Assembly (NCBI GenBank): GCA_900555045.1
Contig: USJW01000027.1
Span: 1-45,268, forward strand
From: an uncultured Clostridium sp.
GTDB taxonomy: Bacteria > Bacillota > Clostridia > Lachnospirales > Lachnospiraceae
Length of the DNA stretch: 45,268 bases
Direction: 5' to 3'
The notes under the pieces were generated by a model. That model was given only the letters and a program-made list of their open reading frames with translations. It searched no databases and had not been told where the DNA came from. Positions 9,208 to 17,050 of the stretch are shown here, piece after piece. The stretch's first letter is position 1; every line of letters starts with the position of its first letter. The translations under genes were made by a program, and so were the position numbers.

Positions 9208-10269
9208 TCACTCTCCTTTCGCAAGACAAATCGCACGTCTTACCACTTCGTCCGCATCCACAATCACGCCGCCTGTGGTGAGGCAGGTGTGGATCGGCAG
9301 ATTCTCACCAACTGCAAGCTTCACATCCTGAGCCATGAGCGCCGGGATGGCCATCTCCACATCCAGGATAAATTTCGCCTTTCCGATCTGCTTTTTGTAG
9401 GCCTCGAAGGGGAAGGGGTTGGTGGTGATGGGGCGGATCAGGCCCGCCTTGTAGCCGGCCTCCCGAAGCTCATCCACGCAGGTGTGGCAGATTCTTCCGC
9501 AGGAGCCGTAGGCGGTCAGGATAAAGTCCGCGTCCTCGGTCATGTACTCCTCGACCATCACCTCATCCTTCGTCCAGCCCTCGTAAATCTTCGACCACTC
9601 CTGGGCTTTGGCCATCTGCTGCTCCTCCTTAAAGGATGCGTTTAACAGGATGTTGGGTTTTCCGCCGTGGAAGCCCCTGCCGTTCACCGCCCACTCCGGC
9701 GTCTTCGGCGGCTCCTTGGCCTCGGGCAGCGTCACCGCCTCCATCAGGCCGCCCACTAAGCTGTCCGCGAACACGAATACCGGCATGCGGTATTTCTGGG
9801 TCACCTCAAAGGCCTTTGTCATCAGGTCCACCGCCTCCTGGATGGTGGACGGGGCGTAGTTGATGGTCTGATAGCCGCCGTGGCCGCTGGCACGGTTGAT
9901 CTGGAAATAGTCGGACTGGGCCGGCTTCATCACGCCCGTGCCTGGGCCCGCTCTCATGATATCCACCAGCACTGAGGGGATTCTGGCCGCCGCCAGGGAG
10001 GAGATTCCCTCCGCCATCAGGCTGATTCCGGGGCCGGAGGTGGACGTCATGGCGAGGGTTCCGCCTGCCGCTGCGCCGTAAACCATATTGATGGAGGCGA
10101 CTTCGCTCTCCCCCTGTACAAACATGCCTCCTACCTTGGGCAACACGCGAGAGAGATACTCGGGCACTTCACTCTGGGGCGTAATGGGATAACCGGCGTA
10201 GAAGCGGCATCCGGCTCTGACCGCTGCTTCCGCAATGGCTTCATTGCCTTTCATAAATTTTCTTTCCAT
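9208..10269 (-). CDS. vorB: 2-oxoacid:ferredoxin oxidoreductase, VorB-like alpha subunit
   Basis: This 353-residue subunit resembles 3-methyl-2-oxobutanoate dehydrogenase subunit VorB. MKGNEAIAEAAVRAGC is followed by YAGYPITPQSEVPEYLS and ESEVASINMVYGAAAGG, the pyrimidine-binding TPP domain. LIRPITTNPFPFEAYKK belongs to the second domain. It contributes to the active site with the beta subunit and yields acyl-CoA, CO2 and reduced ferredoxin. The separate ferredoxin gene lies 42 bases upstream. A 2-oxoglutarate (KorA) specificity remains possible, because alpha subunits of the two enzymes are similar. Confidence 0.9.
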   Translation of the reverse strand: MERKFMKGNEAIAEAAVRAGCRFYAGYPITPQSEVPEYLSRVLPKVGGMFVQGESEVASINMVYGAAAGGTLAMTSTSGPGISLMAEGISSLAAARIPSVLVDIMRAGPGTGVMKPAQSDYFQINRASGHGGYQTINYAPSTIQEAVDLMTKAFEVTQKYRMPVFVFADSLVGGLMEAVTLPEAKEPPKTPEWAVNGRGFHGGKPNILLNASFKEEQQMAKAQEWSKIYEGWTKDEVMVEEYMTEDADFILTAYGSCGRICHTCVDELREAGYKAGLIRPITTNPFPFEAYKKQIGKAKFILDVEMAIPALMAQDVKLAVGENLPIHTCLTTGGVIVDADEVVRRAICLAKGE

Positions 10270-10311
10270 TCCTGTTCATCCTTTCATCATTTATTTTTGT
10301 CAGTTTTTCCA

Positions 10312-10515
10312 CTATCGATAGACTTCGATGACGCAGTCCGGACAAACCTGTGCGCACATGCAGCAAGCGATGCAGGCCTCCGGGTGCGCGTCCACCACAT
10401 ACCGGTATCCCTTTTTATTGATCTCTCCGCCAATTTCCAGGACCTTCTTCGGACATACACTGACACACAGCTCACAGCTCTTGCAGCTCTCTTTGCTAAT
10501 ATCAAGTTTCGCCAT
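10312..10515 (-). CDS. 2-oxoacid:ferredoxin oxidoreductase, 2[4Fe-4S] ferredoxin (delta) subunit
   Basis: This 67-residue ferredoxin has two classic cluster motifs: CKSCELCVSVCPKK and CIACCMCAQVCPDC. Each offers CxxCxxCxxxCP ligands, and the second contains an extra cysteine. It carries electrons from the TPP centre to free ferredoxin. A shifted frame (10287-10553) covers the same DNA but has no cluster motif and is rejected. The gene is the first of the four oxidoreductase subunits, after the P-loop ATPase gene. Confidence 0.93.
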   Translation of the reverse strand: MAKLDISKESCKSCELCVSVCPKKVLEIGGEINKKGYRYVVDAHPEACIACCMCAQVCPDCVIEVYR

Positions 10516-10586
10516 AACTCACACTTCCTCTCCTTCATTTCTTTATGATTCATACACGGCCCATGCCGTCATATGGAACATTCTGC

Positions 10587-11252
10587 TCAGACATACAATT
10601 TGTCTACAAAGGTACTCAGCTCCAGGACCGGCCAAGGCACGCGCGCCTTCACCTCCCCGGAAAATGTTTCTGAAACAGCGAGTCCGCTGATCTCCATACC
10701 GCGCTTCGCCAGCTCTTCCTTTAAATGCCCGGCCGCTTCCAGGATCAGCTCCGCCGTCGTGTATTCTCCCATAAAAGGATTTGCGATCAGTTCCAGCCGC
10801 TCCCGCGGAATTCTGGCGGAGATGACCATCGCCGAAAGACTCTCCTCAATGTCCTCTATGCTGCCCGAAAACGTGCGGCACGGATTGATCACATAGAAGT
10901 ACCGTGTCTGTCTCTTCACCAAAAGCTCCGCGTACTGCCCCAGCATCGTGGCTCCCACCGCATTGCCGCCCGCGTCGAGCACGCAGCAGACGCCGTCGTC
11001 CTGGATCAGGGAACTGACGCCCTGGGGCATCAGAGGCGCATCCCACAGCTCCGGGTTCTCCGCCATATGTACATGCCGTTCTTTGAGCAGAGATGAAAAA
11101 TCCCTGGCCCGAAACAGGCATTTTGTCTGATCCATATCAATCAGACAGACCGGCGACGTCTGCGTGCGGGCCAGAAGGAGCGCCAGATTGGCAGCGATCT
11201 CTGTCTTTCCGCTTCCCGCCTCTCCGATCAAAACATAGTTTTTTGTGTCCAT
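10587..11252 (-). CDS. P-loop ATPase of unknown role, first gene of the oxidoreductase operon
   Basis: This 221-residue protein begins with a Walker A motif, VLIGEAGSGKTEIAANLALLLA, then has CLIDMDQTK as in MinD/ParA/CooC proteins and CCVLDAGGNAVG as a Walker B-like strand. It lacks the signature lysine of the deviant Walker A (KGGxGK) of ParA/MinD, so it is a looser relative. The ATG at 11252 has GGGGAAAGGAAT upstream; the frame extends to 11303 without an RBS. It lies 71 bases before the ferredoxin gene with the operon promoter upstream. I infer a maturation or metal/cofactor-insertion role for the oxidoreductase, by analogy to CooC, but nothing in the sequence proves it. Confidence 0.75.
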   Translation of the reverse strand: MDTKNYVLIGEAGSGKTEIAANLALLLARTQTSPVCLIDMDQTKCLFRARDFSSLLKERHVHMAENPELWDAPLMPQGVSSLIQDDGVCCVLDAGGNAVGATMLGQYAELLVKRQTRYFYVINPCRTFSGSIEDIEESLSAMVISARIPRERLELIANPFMGEYTTAELILEAAGHLKEELAKRGMEISGLAVSETFSGEVKARVPWPVLELSTFVDKLYV

Positions 11253-11335
11253 ATTCCTTTCCCCATTATTAGATTTTTGAAGCTTGTTTTGTATATGCTG
11301 CACAAAAGCAGCGGTGTTTTACGTTTGCGAGACTG

Positions 11336-11364
11336 ATTGTAGCACAACGTTTTTTAAATAGCAA
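11336..11364 (-). promoter_or_regulatory. promoter of the P-loop ATPase / 2-oxoacid oxidoreductase operon
   Basis: On the minus strand TTGCTA (11359-11364) is followed after exactly 17 bases by TACAAT (11336-11341). The leader to the ATPase start is about 77 bases. Confidence 0.7.
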
Positions 11365-11522
11365 GTATTTTTTGATAATTTTTGCTAATTTTTTATGTAT
11401 TTTTTATGCATAATATCTAATAAATCAGTTATATCGAGAAAAAATTGCTGTGATATCGCAAAAATATAACTAAAATATGCGTGATATATACGTGTTTTAT
11501 AAGCTAAATGTACAATTAGCAG

Positions 11523-11551
11523 TTGACTTATTCCCCTGTAACAGCTACTAT
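11523..11551 (+). promoter_or_regulatory. promoter of the DASS-type transporter gene
   Basis: TTGACT (11523-11528) is followed after 17 bases by TACTAT (11546-11551). The transporter ATG lies 80 bases further on. Confidence 0.65.
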
Positions 11552-11630
11552 AGGTGTAGAAGTTTTACGTTTGCGCTTTGCACCTAGCACCACACTATCA
11601 ATAATGATTTTAAAAATAGGAGAAGCGTTC

Positions 11631-13028
11631 ATGAAATCTGCAAACACAAAGAAATATGTTTTGAGTATCATCTGTATCCTGATTGGCGTGGTGATCGGGC
11701 TCGCTAGCCCGCCCGCCATGCTGACCGCCGAGAGCATGCGGTATCTGGGAATCTTTATGACGGCCGTTCTGCTGCTGATCTTCCAGCTGTACCCGGCTCC
11801 CCTGGTGGGCCTGTTCGCCTGTGTGGCCTTCGTGGCGTTCCAGGTCTGCACCTTCCCCCAGGCATTTTCCGCCTGGAGCGGCGACACCATGTGGACCGTA
11901 ATCCTGATGATGGTTTTCGCCAGCGGCATCGCGAAAACCGGACTGATCGACCGGATTGCCTACAATATTATTAAGTTTTTCCCTCCAACCTACACCGGCA
12001 TGGTGGTGGCGATCATGTCCACCTCCACGATCCTGTCCCCCATCGTGCCCAACTCCTACTCCAAATGCGCCGTGCTCGGCCCCTTCGCCGCCGCGGTGGC
12101 AAAGGCCAACAATATTAAAAAGGGAAGCAAGGCCGCCGCGGGACTGTTCTGCGCCTTCTTCGTCCCCGCCGCTGTCCACACCATGGCATTCCTCACCGGC
12201 AGCGCCATGACCTTTGTGCTGATCGGCATGATGGGCGATGGCTACTCCTTCAGCTGGACCGAATGGTTCGTCTGCTCCTCTGTCTGGTTTCTCGTGAACC
12301 TGGTGCTGACCTTCGTGTTTATTCTGGTCTACTACAGACCCAAGGAGAAGCTCAACATCTCCAAGGAGCTGATCAACCAGAAGATCGCCGAGTTAAAGCC
12401 CATGAGCAGCGATGAGAAAGCCGCCTCCATTATCCTGGGCGTGTCCATCGTCCTCTGGATCACCGGCTCCTACACCGGCCTCAAGCCCTACACCGTGGCG
12501 GCGATGGCCTTCTGCGCCATGTTCCTCAAGGGCATTTTCACCATGCAGGATTTCCAGAACATGGTTCCCTGGGGCGGGCTTATCACCCTGGTCTGCTCCT
12601 TACTTTCCATTTCCGCTCTGCTGGGTGTGGTCGGAGTCAACCAGTGGCTGGCCAGCGTGGCGGCGCCCATGATCATCCGGTTTATCCCGAATGTTTATGT
12701 GTTCCTCATCGTTGAGTGTGTCTGCACCTACCTGCTGCGCTACTTAGAGTGCACCGGCCTTGCCTCGCTGGCCATCATCGCCGCGATCTTCCTTCCCATC
12801 GGCGCGCCCCTGGGGATCCATCCCTTCATCACGCTGTTTGCGGATGACTTAGCGGTTTTAGTGTGGAATCTTTCCTTCCACAACCCCTACTACCTGCAGG
12901 CCGAGGCCGTGGTGGACGGAATGATCACCCACAAAAATGTGGTCTCTATGTCCTACGCCTACATGGTCATTCATATCCTGGGACTTTTGGCAAGCGTTCC
13001 GTTCTGGAGATTTTTGGGAATGTGTTAA
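11631..13028 (+). CDS. DASS-family anion:sodium symporter
   Basis: This integral membrane protein of 465 residues has about twelve hydrophobic segments and the layout of the divalent anion:sodium symporter (SLC13/CitT) family. The duplicated hairpin-type motifs STSTILSPIVPNSYSKCAV and LLRYLECTGLASLAIIAAIFLPIG correspond to the substrate and sodium sites. The start at 11631 has ATAGGAGAAGCGTTC upstream; the frame extends upstream to 11523 through the promoter itself, so it is not used. Family substrates are di- and tricarboxylates. It is divergent from the 2-oxoacid oxidoreductase operon and may import the acid that operon ferments, which is an inference from position only. Confidence 0.85.
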   Translation: MKSANTKKYVLSIICILIGVVIGLASPPAMLTAESMRYLGIFMTAVLLLIFQLYPAPLVGLFACVAFVAFQVCTFPQAFSAWSGDTMWTVILMMVFASGIAKTGLIDRIAYNIIKFFPPTYTGMVVAIMSTSTILSPIVPNSYSKCAVLGPFAAAVAKANNIKKGSKAAAGLFCAFFVPAAVHTMAFLTGSAMTFVLIGMMGDGYSFSWTEWFVCSSVWFLVNLVLTFVFILVYYRPKEKLNISKELINQKIAELKPMSSDEKAASIILGVSIVLWITGSYTGLKPYTVAAMAFCAMFLKGIFTMQDFQNMVPWGGLITLVCSLLSISALLGVVGVNQWLASVAAPMIIRFIPNVYVFLIVECVCTYLLRYLECTGLASLAIIAAIFLPIGAPLGIHPFITLFADDLAVLVWNLSFHNPYYLQAEAVVDGMITHKNVVSMSYAYMVIHILGLLASVPFWRFLGMC

Positions 13029-13065
13029 TTCTTGTCGGGTCCGGCAAAACCTTAAATACATAGAG

Positions 13066-13114
13066 AGCGCCGCTGGCCTGATGATGAAACATAATCGGGA
13101 CAGCGGCGCTTTTT
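13066..13114 (+). terminator. Rho-independent terminator of the transporter gene
   Basis: AGCGCCGCTG (13066-13075) pairs perfectly with CAGCGGCGCT (13101-13110) and is followed by TTTTG. It lies 38 bases after the transporter stop. Confidence 0.88.
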
Positions 13115-13167
13115 GAGTGCAATGGGCCGCAGGCGCAGCCTGGGGGCGATTGTTAATTTTATAATCA

Positions 13168-13221
13168 TTGTATTTTTTTGTACATCCCTATATAATGTTT
13201 ACTATCACCGGTCTCAGACCG
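13168..13221 (+). promoter_or_regulatory. promoter and dyad upstream of the GntR regulator
   Basis: TTGTAT (13168-13173), 17 bases, then a perfect TATAAT (13191-13196). Just past the expected start site is the dyad CGGTCTCAGACCG (13209-13221), placed as an autoregulatory operator would be. Confidence 0.55.
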
Positions 13222-13238
13222 AATGGGGGTAATGGAAT

Positions 13239-13949
13239 ATGACAGACACCGTCAGCATGACTGGAAACGATCTGAAAAATTATGCCTACAATATACTGAA
13301 AGAACGGCTGATCAGCTGTACCTACGCACCGGGATCCATTTTAAACGAGGCACAGCTGACTTCGGAGCTGAAGCTGAGCCGCACGCCGGTGAGGGAGGCC
13401 GTCAGCCGCCTGGAAACCGAGGGCTTTTTGAAGGTCCTCCCCAAGAAGGGAATTCACGTAACCGACATCCTGCTAAGCGATGTGCTGCAGATCTTCCAGA
13501 TCCGCACGGAATTCGAGCCCATCATCCTGCGCCTGGCCGCCACGCAGCTCCCGAAGGACGAGCTCCTCTACTTCTGTAAGCGCTTTGAGGATCCGGACCC
13601 GGATGAAACCCTGATGGACCGGCTCCGCCTGGACACCGCCATGCACCTATTCATCATCGAGCACTGCGGCAACCGCTACATGGTGGACATCATGCACCGG
13701 GTCTACGACGTCAGCAGCCGGATCATTTTCTTCATCTGCCAGAATCATGCGGTGGTGCACGACGACGGGAGGGAAAATCTGGAGATTCTAAAGCTTCTGC
13801 TGAATCAGGACATGGAGGCGGCCACGGAAAAGATGCAGATCCACATGGAGCACTGCCGGGCGGCCGCGCTCAACTACTTTTATACGGTACCGGACTCGGC
13901 GGCTCCCTCGAAGACCTACCGCGATAAGCTGTACGGGAAGGGATTTTGA
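13239..13949 (+). CDS. GntR-family transcriptional regulator (FCD type)
   Basis: This 236-residue regulator has an N-terminal winged helix (residues 10-75) with the GntR hallmark LNEAQLTSELKLSRTPVREAVSRLETEGFLKVLPKKG. An all-helical FCD-type effector domain follows, with Asp and His residues (RLDTAMHLFIIEHCGNRYM) matching the metal/effector pocket. This subfamily (FadR/VanR) usually senses small organic acids and represses transport or catabolic genes. It follows the anion transporter, so it probably controls that gene and perhaps the divergent operon. GGGGGTAATGGAAT precedes the ATG. Confidence 0.9.
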   Translation: MTDTVSMTGNDLKNYAYNILKERLISCTYAPGSILNEAQLTSELKLSRTPVREAVSRLETEGFLKVLPKKGIHVTDILLSDVLQIFQIRTEFEPIILRLAATQLPKDELLYFCKRFEDPDPDETLMDRLRLDTAMHLFIIEHCGNRYMVDIMHRVYDVSSRIIFFICQNHAVVHDDGRENLEILKLLLNQDMEAATEKMQIHMEHCRAAALNYFYTVPDSAAPSKTYRDKLYGKGF

Positions 13950-14014
13950 TTTTTCCTCACTTTAAATTTACTAAATTTTAAGACTTTGTTCATATCACTT
14001 ATTTTTCGCCCCTT

Positions 14015-14020
14015 TATAAT
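14015..14020 (+). promoter_or_regulatory. -10 box of the KamA-like gene
   Basis: A perfect TATAAT lies 30 bases before the ATG in an AT-rich stretch. No convincing -35 box is seen at 17 bases; the best hexamer is ATATCA. Confidence 0.4.
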
Positions 14021-14050
14021 TTAACTATCATAGAGAGAAGGGGTGATCGA

Positions 14051-15145
14051 ATGAATTGGAGACAAGAGCTGCGATCCAATATTACAAGAGCCGGGGAATT
14101 GAAGGAATATCTAACGCTTGATGCCGAGCAGGAAGCCCGCATGAACGCAATCCTGGAACAATTCCCCATGACAATCACGCGCTATTACCTGTCACTGATC
14201 GATTGGAAGGACCCAAACGATCCCATCCGCCGAATGTGCATTCCATCCATCGAGGAGAATGACATGACCGGCAAATTCGACACCAGCGGCGAGGCGGACA
14301 ACACCGTGCTCCCGGGCATGCAGCACAAGTACCACGAGACCGTGCTGATTCTGTCCACCCACCGCTGCGCCATGTACTGCCGCCACTGCTTCAGAAAGCG
14401 CCTGGTCGGAATCTCGGACGACGAGACCGCCGGGAATGTGGAGGAGATGGCGGCGTACATCCGGGAACACCCTGAGATAAACAACACACTGATCTCCGGC
14501 GGGGACGCATTCTTAAACAACAATGCCGTGATCCGCCGCTACCTGGAACTTTTTAGCGACATCGGACATCTGGACTTCATCCGCTTCGGAACCAGAACAC
14601 CGGTGGTTCTTCCCGCCCGGATCTATGACGATCCCGAGCTTCTTAAAATCCTTGAAACCTACTCCCGAAAAAAGCAAATCTGCGTGGTGACACAGTTCAA
14701 CCACCCGAATGAGCTGACCAAAGAGGCCAAGCAGGCCGTGGACGCCCTGTCCCGCGCCGGCGTAACAATCAAAAACCAGACCGTCCTGTTAAAAGGGGTC
14801 AACGACGACGCACAGACCATAGGCGCTCTGTTAAAGGGACTCACCCGCTTCGGGATATCTCCTTACTATATTTTCCAATGCCGTCCTGTGTCCGGGGTGG
14901 GCGTACACTTCCAGGTCCCGCTGGCCGAAGGCTACCGGATTGTGGAGGGAGCCAAGCAGTTCCAGAGCGGCCCCGGAAAGTGCGTGCGCTACGTGATGAG
15001 CCATGTGACCGGAAAGATCGAGATCCTGGGGCAGCTGCCGAACGGGGACATGCTGTTCAAATACCACCAGGCGAAATATGATTCGGACAGAGGGAGAATT
15101 TTCACAAAAGCCCTGGCGCCAGGGCAGGCGTGGCTTGAGGATTGA
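14051..15145 (+). CDS. KamA-family radical SAM protein (2,3-aminomutase-like)
   Basis: This 364-residue protein has the radical SAM cluster motif CAMYCRHCF at Cys106, Cys110 and Cys113, in the form CxxxCxxC with the RHCFRKR context of lysine 2,3-aminomutase relatives. ISGGDAFLNNN is the SAM-binding glycine motif, and FQCRPVSGVGVHFQVPL is typical of the KamA fold. A lysine in MSHVTGKIEILG near the C-terminus could hold pyridoxal phosphate. Known members act on lysine, glutamate or the EF-P lysine residue; it is shorter than classical KamA (about 415), and the substrate is unknown. It stands alone between its own -10 box and a strong terminator. Confidence 0.85.
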   Translation: MNWRQELRSNITRAGELKEYLTLDAEQEARMNAILEQFPMTITRYYLSLIDWKDPNDPIRRMCIPSIEENDMTGKFDTSGEADNTVLPGMQHKYHETVLILSTHRCAMYCRHCFRKRLVGISDDETAGNVEEMAAYIREHPEINNTLISGGDAFLNNNAVIRRYLELFSDIGHLDFIRFGTRTPVVLPARIYDDPELLKILETYSRKKQICVVTQFNHPNELTKEAKQAVDALSRAGVTIKNQTVLLKGVNDDAQTIGALLKGLTRFGISPYYIFQCRPVSGVGVHFQVPLAEGYRIVEGAKQFQSGPGKCVRYVMSHVTGKIEILGQLPNGDMLFKYHQAKYDSDRGRIFTKALAPGQAWLED

Positions 15146-15160
15146 AGATTTGATTAAATG

Positions 15161-15208
15161 ACAATAAGCCCAGGCGGGCCGGAACTTCCGGTTGCCTGGG
15201 CTTATTGT
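15161..15208. terminator. strong two-way terminator hairpin
   Basis: ACAATAAGCCCAGGC (15161-15175) pairs perfectly with GCCTGGGCTTATTGT (15194-15208); the loop contains a further small dyad, CCGGAACTTCCGG. It separates the rightward KamA-like gene from the leftward acetyltransferase gene and can serve both. Confidence 0.85.
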
Positions 15209-15264
15209 CTGTGTTTGTCTGTTGAATTGGGATGTGGTGGTGGGGGGATCCCCGGTCAGCGGTC

Positions 15265-15945
15265 TTACTCCGCCGCGGTCCGGGCTGTCACAACCTGCCA
15301 GTCTGCCAGCGCCCTTGACAGCGCATCCACGTCGCCGCCCCGGATCTCCGGGAGAACCTTTCCCAGCACATCTGACGACAGGTCCCACCATCGAAGCTTT
15401 AGGAGCTTATCCACAGTCTCCCCGTCAAAGCGCCTCCTGATGGGCTTTGCCGGGACACCGCCCACGATGGTGTACGGCTCCACGTCCTTTGTGACCACTG
15501 CCCTGGTCCCGATGACCGCGCCGTCGCCGATGTGGACGCCGGACATGATCACCGCCTCGTAGCCGATCCAGACGTCGTTTCCAACCACAATGTCCCCCTT
15601 GTTGTCCCACGCCGTGGTGACCTCCGAGATGGGAAGTCCCCACTCCTCGAAGAACAGAGGGAACGGGTAGGTGGACAGGGAACTCATGGTGTGGTTTGCG
15701 CTGGTGAATATGAACTTCGCGCCGCAGGCGATGGAGCAGAACTTTCCGATCTCAAGGCGGTCCCCGTTGATGGGGTAATGGTACAGCACGTTGTTGGTCT
15801 CAAAATCTACCGGGTCGTTCACGAAATCATTATACATCGTGTACGCGCCCACCGATATGTTGGGGTTCTTCACAACCGCATCCAGGTAAACCGTCTGGCG
15901 GTCACCCGTGCGGGGATAAATTGTCTTTGCCGGAATAGTCATCAT
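15265..15945 (-). CDS. Vat/CatB-like hexapeptide O-acetyltransferase
   Basis: This 226-residue left-handed beta-helix acetyltransferase belongs to the xenobiotic acetyltransferase group. IGKFCSIACGAKFIFTSANH carries the catalytic histidine context seen in VatA and CatB, GNDVWIGYEAVIMSGVHIGDGAVIGT gives the hexapeptide repeats, and VVTKDVEPYTIVGGVPAKPIRRRF is the acetyl-CoA-binding end. Family members acetylate streptogramin A or chloramphenicol, but many chromosomal homologues have unknown or sugar substrates, so no resistance is claimed. The start has AGGAGGAAAA directly before ATGATG. It follows the 16035-16826 gene by 90 bases and could be co-transcribed with it. Confidence 0.85.
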   Translation of the reverse strand: MMTIPAKTIYPRTGDRQTVYLDAVVKNPNISVGAYTMYNDFVNDPVDFETNNVLYHYPINGDRLEIGKFCSIACGAKFIFTSANHTMSSLSTYPFPLFFEEWGLPISEVTTAWDNKGDIVVGNDVWIGYEAVIMSGVHIGDGAVIGTRAVVTKDVEPYTIVGGVPAKPIRRRFDGETVDKLLKLRWWDLSSDVLGKVLPEIRGGDVDALSRALADWQVVTARTAAE

Positions 15946-16034
15946 TTTTCCTCCTGATCTCTATGGTTGTCTGTGCTATTCCGGCTTTTGCAATGCAGCG
16001 TTTCACCGATCTCTCACCTGCTTTCGTTCTGAGG

Positions 16035-16826
16035 CTACTTCGCCTCCGTCCCGTACACCTCGATCTGGGTCAGTGCCGGGAACGGCGACGGGTCGTCCGC
16101 CTTAATTAACTGGCCGAACTTCAGCCAGGTGATACCGCTCTTCTTCATGGGAATCAGGTGAGGCGCGGTACTCTTCTCGAGCTTCACCGTCTCTACGGAG
16201 CCGTCGGAGAACGTGAAGGTCACCTGCTCCCACCAGTTGTCGTGTGGGAAATCCGCCCGCGTGTAGAGAACAATCTGGTCGAAGTCCACGGCCCGCCCGA
16301 AATCCAGGGTGAGCTCCGCGTCGTCCTGACGGTTGATCCCCCAGGACTCGTAGGGCCAGTTTCCGTGGGACTCGTTGGCCACAACGCCGTCGATGGCGTT
16401 GCGCGCCGCGAACACCGCCTCGCCCCGGGTCTCCACATTGGCGTAGGCGTGGGGGAAGCAGCCGTGATCCCCGTGCTGATCCAGCACGTTCTTCGCCAGG
16501 TTCCTGTAGGTTCCCACCTCTGCCTCATTCGCCCTGCGCAGCGTCAGATAATGGCGCTCGCCGGTGAAGGACTTGGGGTTGTAGGAGGTCTTCTTCTCCG
16601 CAAACGGGATCTCGTAGACCAGATGTTCCTTTGTCATATATACCAGGGCCTCGTCCATGGTGTCGTCCACCCGGATCACATAAAAGGAGCCGGTCTGCGG
16701 CACCTGAAACAGGATGCGGTCCCCCTCCTCGTACTCGCCCTTCCAGGCCAGAACCGCCCGGTCGGCGCCCTCCGCCCTGGCTTTCACTCCGCCGTCCCGG
16801 TCCAAAATTTTTATCAGTGCTTCCAT
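16035..16826 (-). CDS. hypothetical protein with a galactose-binding-like domain
   Basis: This 263-residue protein has no signal peptide or membrane segment. The start at 16826 has AAGGAGGCACAAATT upstream. The N-terminal 90 residues look like a small beta domain. The second half (about 130-260) reads like a discoidin/F5-8C beta-sandwich: NAIDGVVANESHGNWPYESW followed by ELTLDFGRAVDFDQIVLYTR and FSDGSVETVKLEKS. Similar domains occur in carbohydrate-binding proteins, yet this one appears cytoplasmic. Function is not recognised. Confidence 0.7.
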   Translation of the reverse strand: MEALIKILDRDGGVKARAEGADRAVLAWKGEYEEGDRILFQVPQTGSFYVIRVDDTMDEALVYMTKEHLVYEIPFAEKKTSYNPKSFTGERHYLTLRRANEAEVGTYRNLAKNVLDQHGDHGCFPHAYANVETRGEAVFAARNAIDGVVANESHGNWPYESWGINRQDDAELTLDFGRAVDFDQIVLYTRADFPHDNWWEQVTFTFSDGSVETVKLEKSTAPHLIPMKKSGITWLKFGQLIKADDPSPFPALTQIEVYGTEAK

Positions 16827-16916
16827 AATTTGTGCCTCCTTATTATGTGGGGTAATGCGTTTTATGTCACCGGCCGAAGGCGGATGACAGGTATTACGTT
16901 TTCTTATCAGGGATCT

Positions 16917-16925
16917 ATTATACCA
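16917..16925 (-). promoter_or_regulatory. extended -10 promoter of the galactose-binding-like gene
   Basis: On the minus strand TGGTATAAT is an extended -10 element (TGn plus perfect TATAAT). No good -35 is seen, as is usual for extended -10 promoters. Confidence 0.55.
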
Positions 16926-16983
16926 CACCATCACGCATTTTTATAGCCGAAATTCGGAATCCGCGTCACTCAGACAGTCAACA

Positions 16984-17014
16984 AGCGGCCGCCGGTATTC
17001 AACCAGCGGCCGCT
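16984..17014. terminator. GC-rich hairpin after the FucO-like gene
   Basis: AGCGGCCGC (16984-16992) pairs with GCGGCCGCT (17006-17014) across a 13-base loop. It lies 37 bases after the stop codon. No run of T follows, so termination would be weak or of another type. Confidence 0.45.
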
Positions 17015-17050
17015 CAAATTTAGCGGTTCTCTCCCTCTGTTCCCAATGAA

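Larger units (their letters stand above)
11316..11575 (+). repeat. 14-base direct repeat flanking the divergent promoters
   Basis: GTTTTACGTTTGCG occurs at 11316-11329 and again at 11562-11575. The first copy sits just past the start site of the leftward promoter, the second just past the rightward promoter. They are therefore placed as possible operators shared by the two transcription units. Confidence 0.6.
11253..11630. other. AT-rich divergent control region
   Basis: This 378-base gap separates the leftward oxidoreductase operon from the rightward transporter gene. It is far richer in A+T than the flanking genes. It holds two divergent promoters and a 14-base direct repeat, described separately. 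Several short TGATAT-containing elements lie in the centre (11430-11490). No coding potential was seen. Confidence 0.8.

Noticed and set aside
15265..15945. Calling the acetyltransferase an antibiotic resistance gene
   Set aside because: The Vat/CatB fold is clear, but chromosomal homologues have many substrates and no mobile element or resistance context is present.
16984..17014. Recombination site made of two NotI-like octamers
   Set aside because: The arms form a simple hairpin after a gene; no integrase or duplicated flanks were found.
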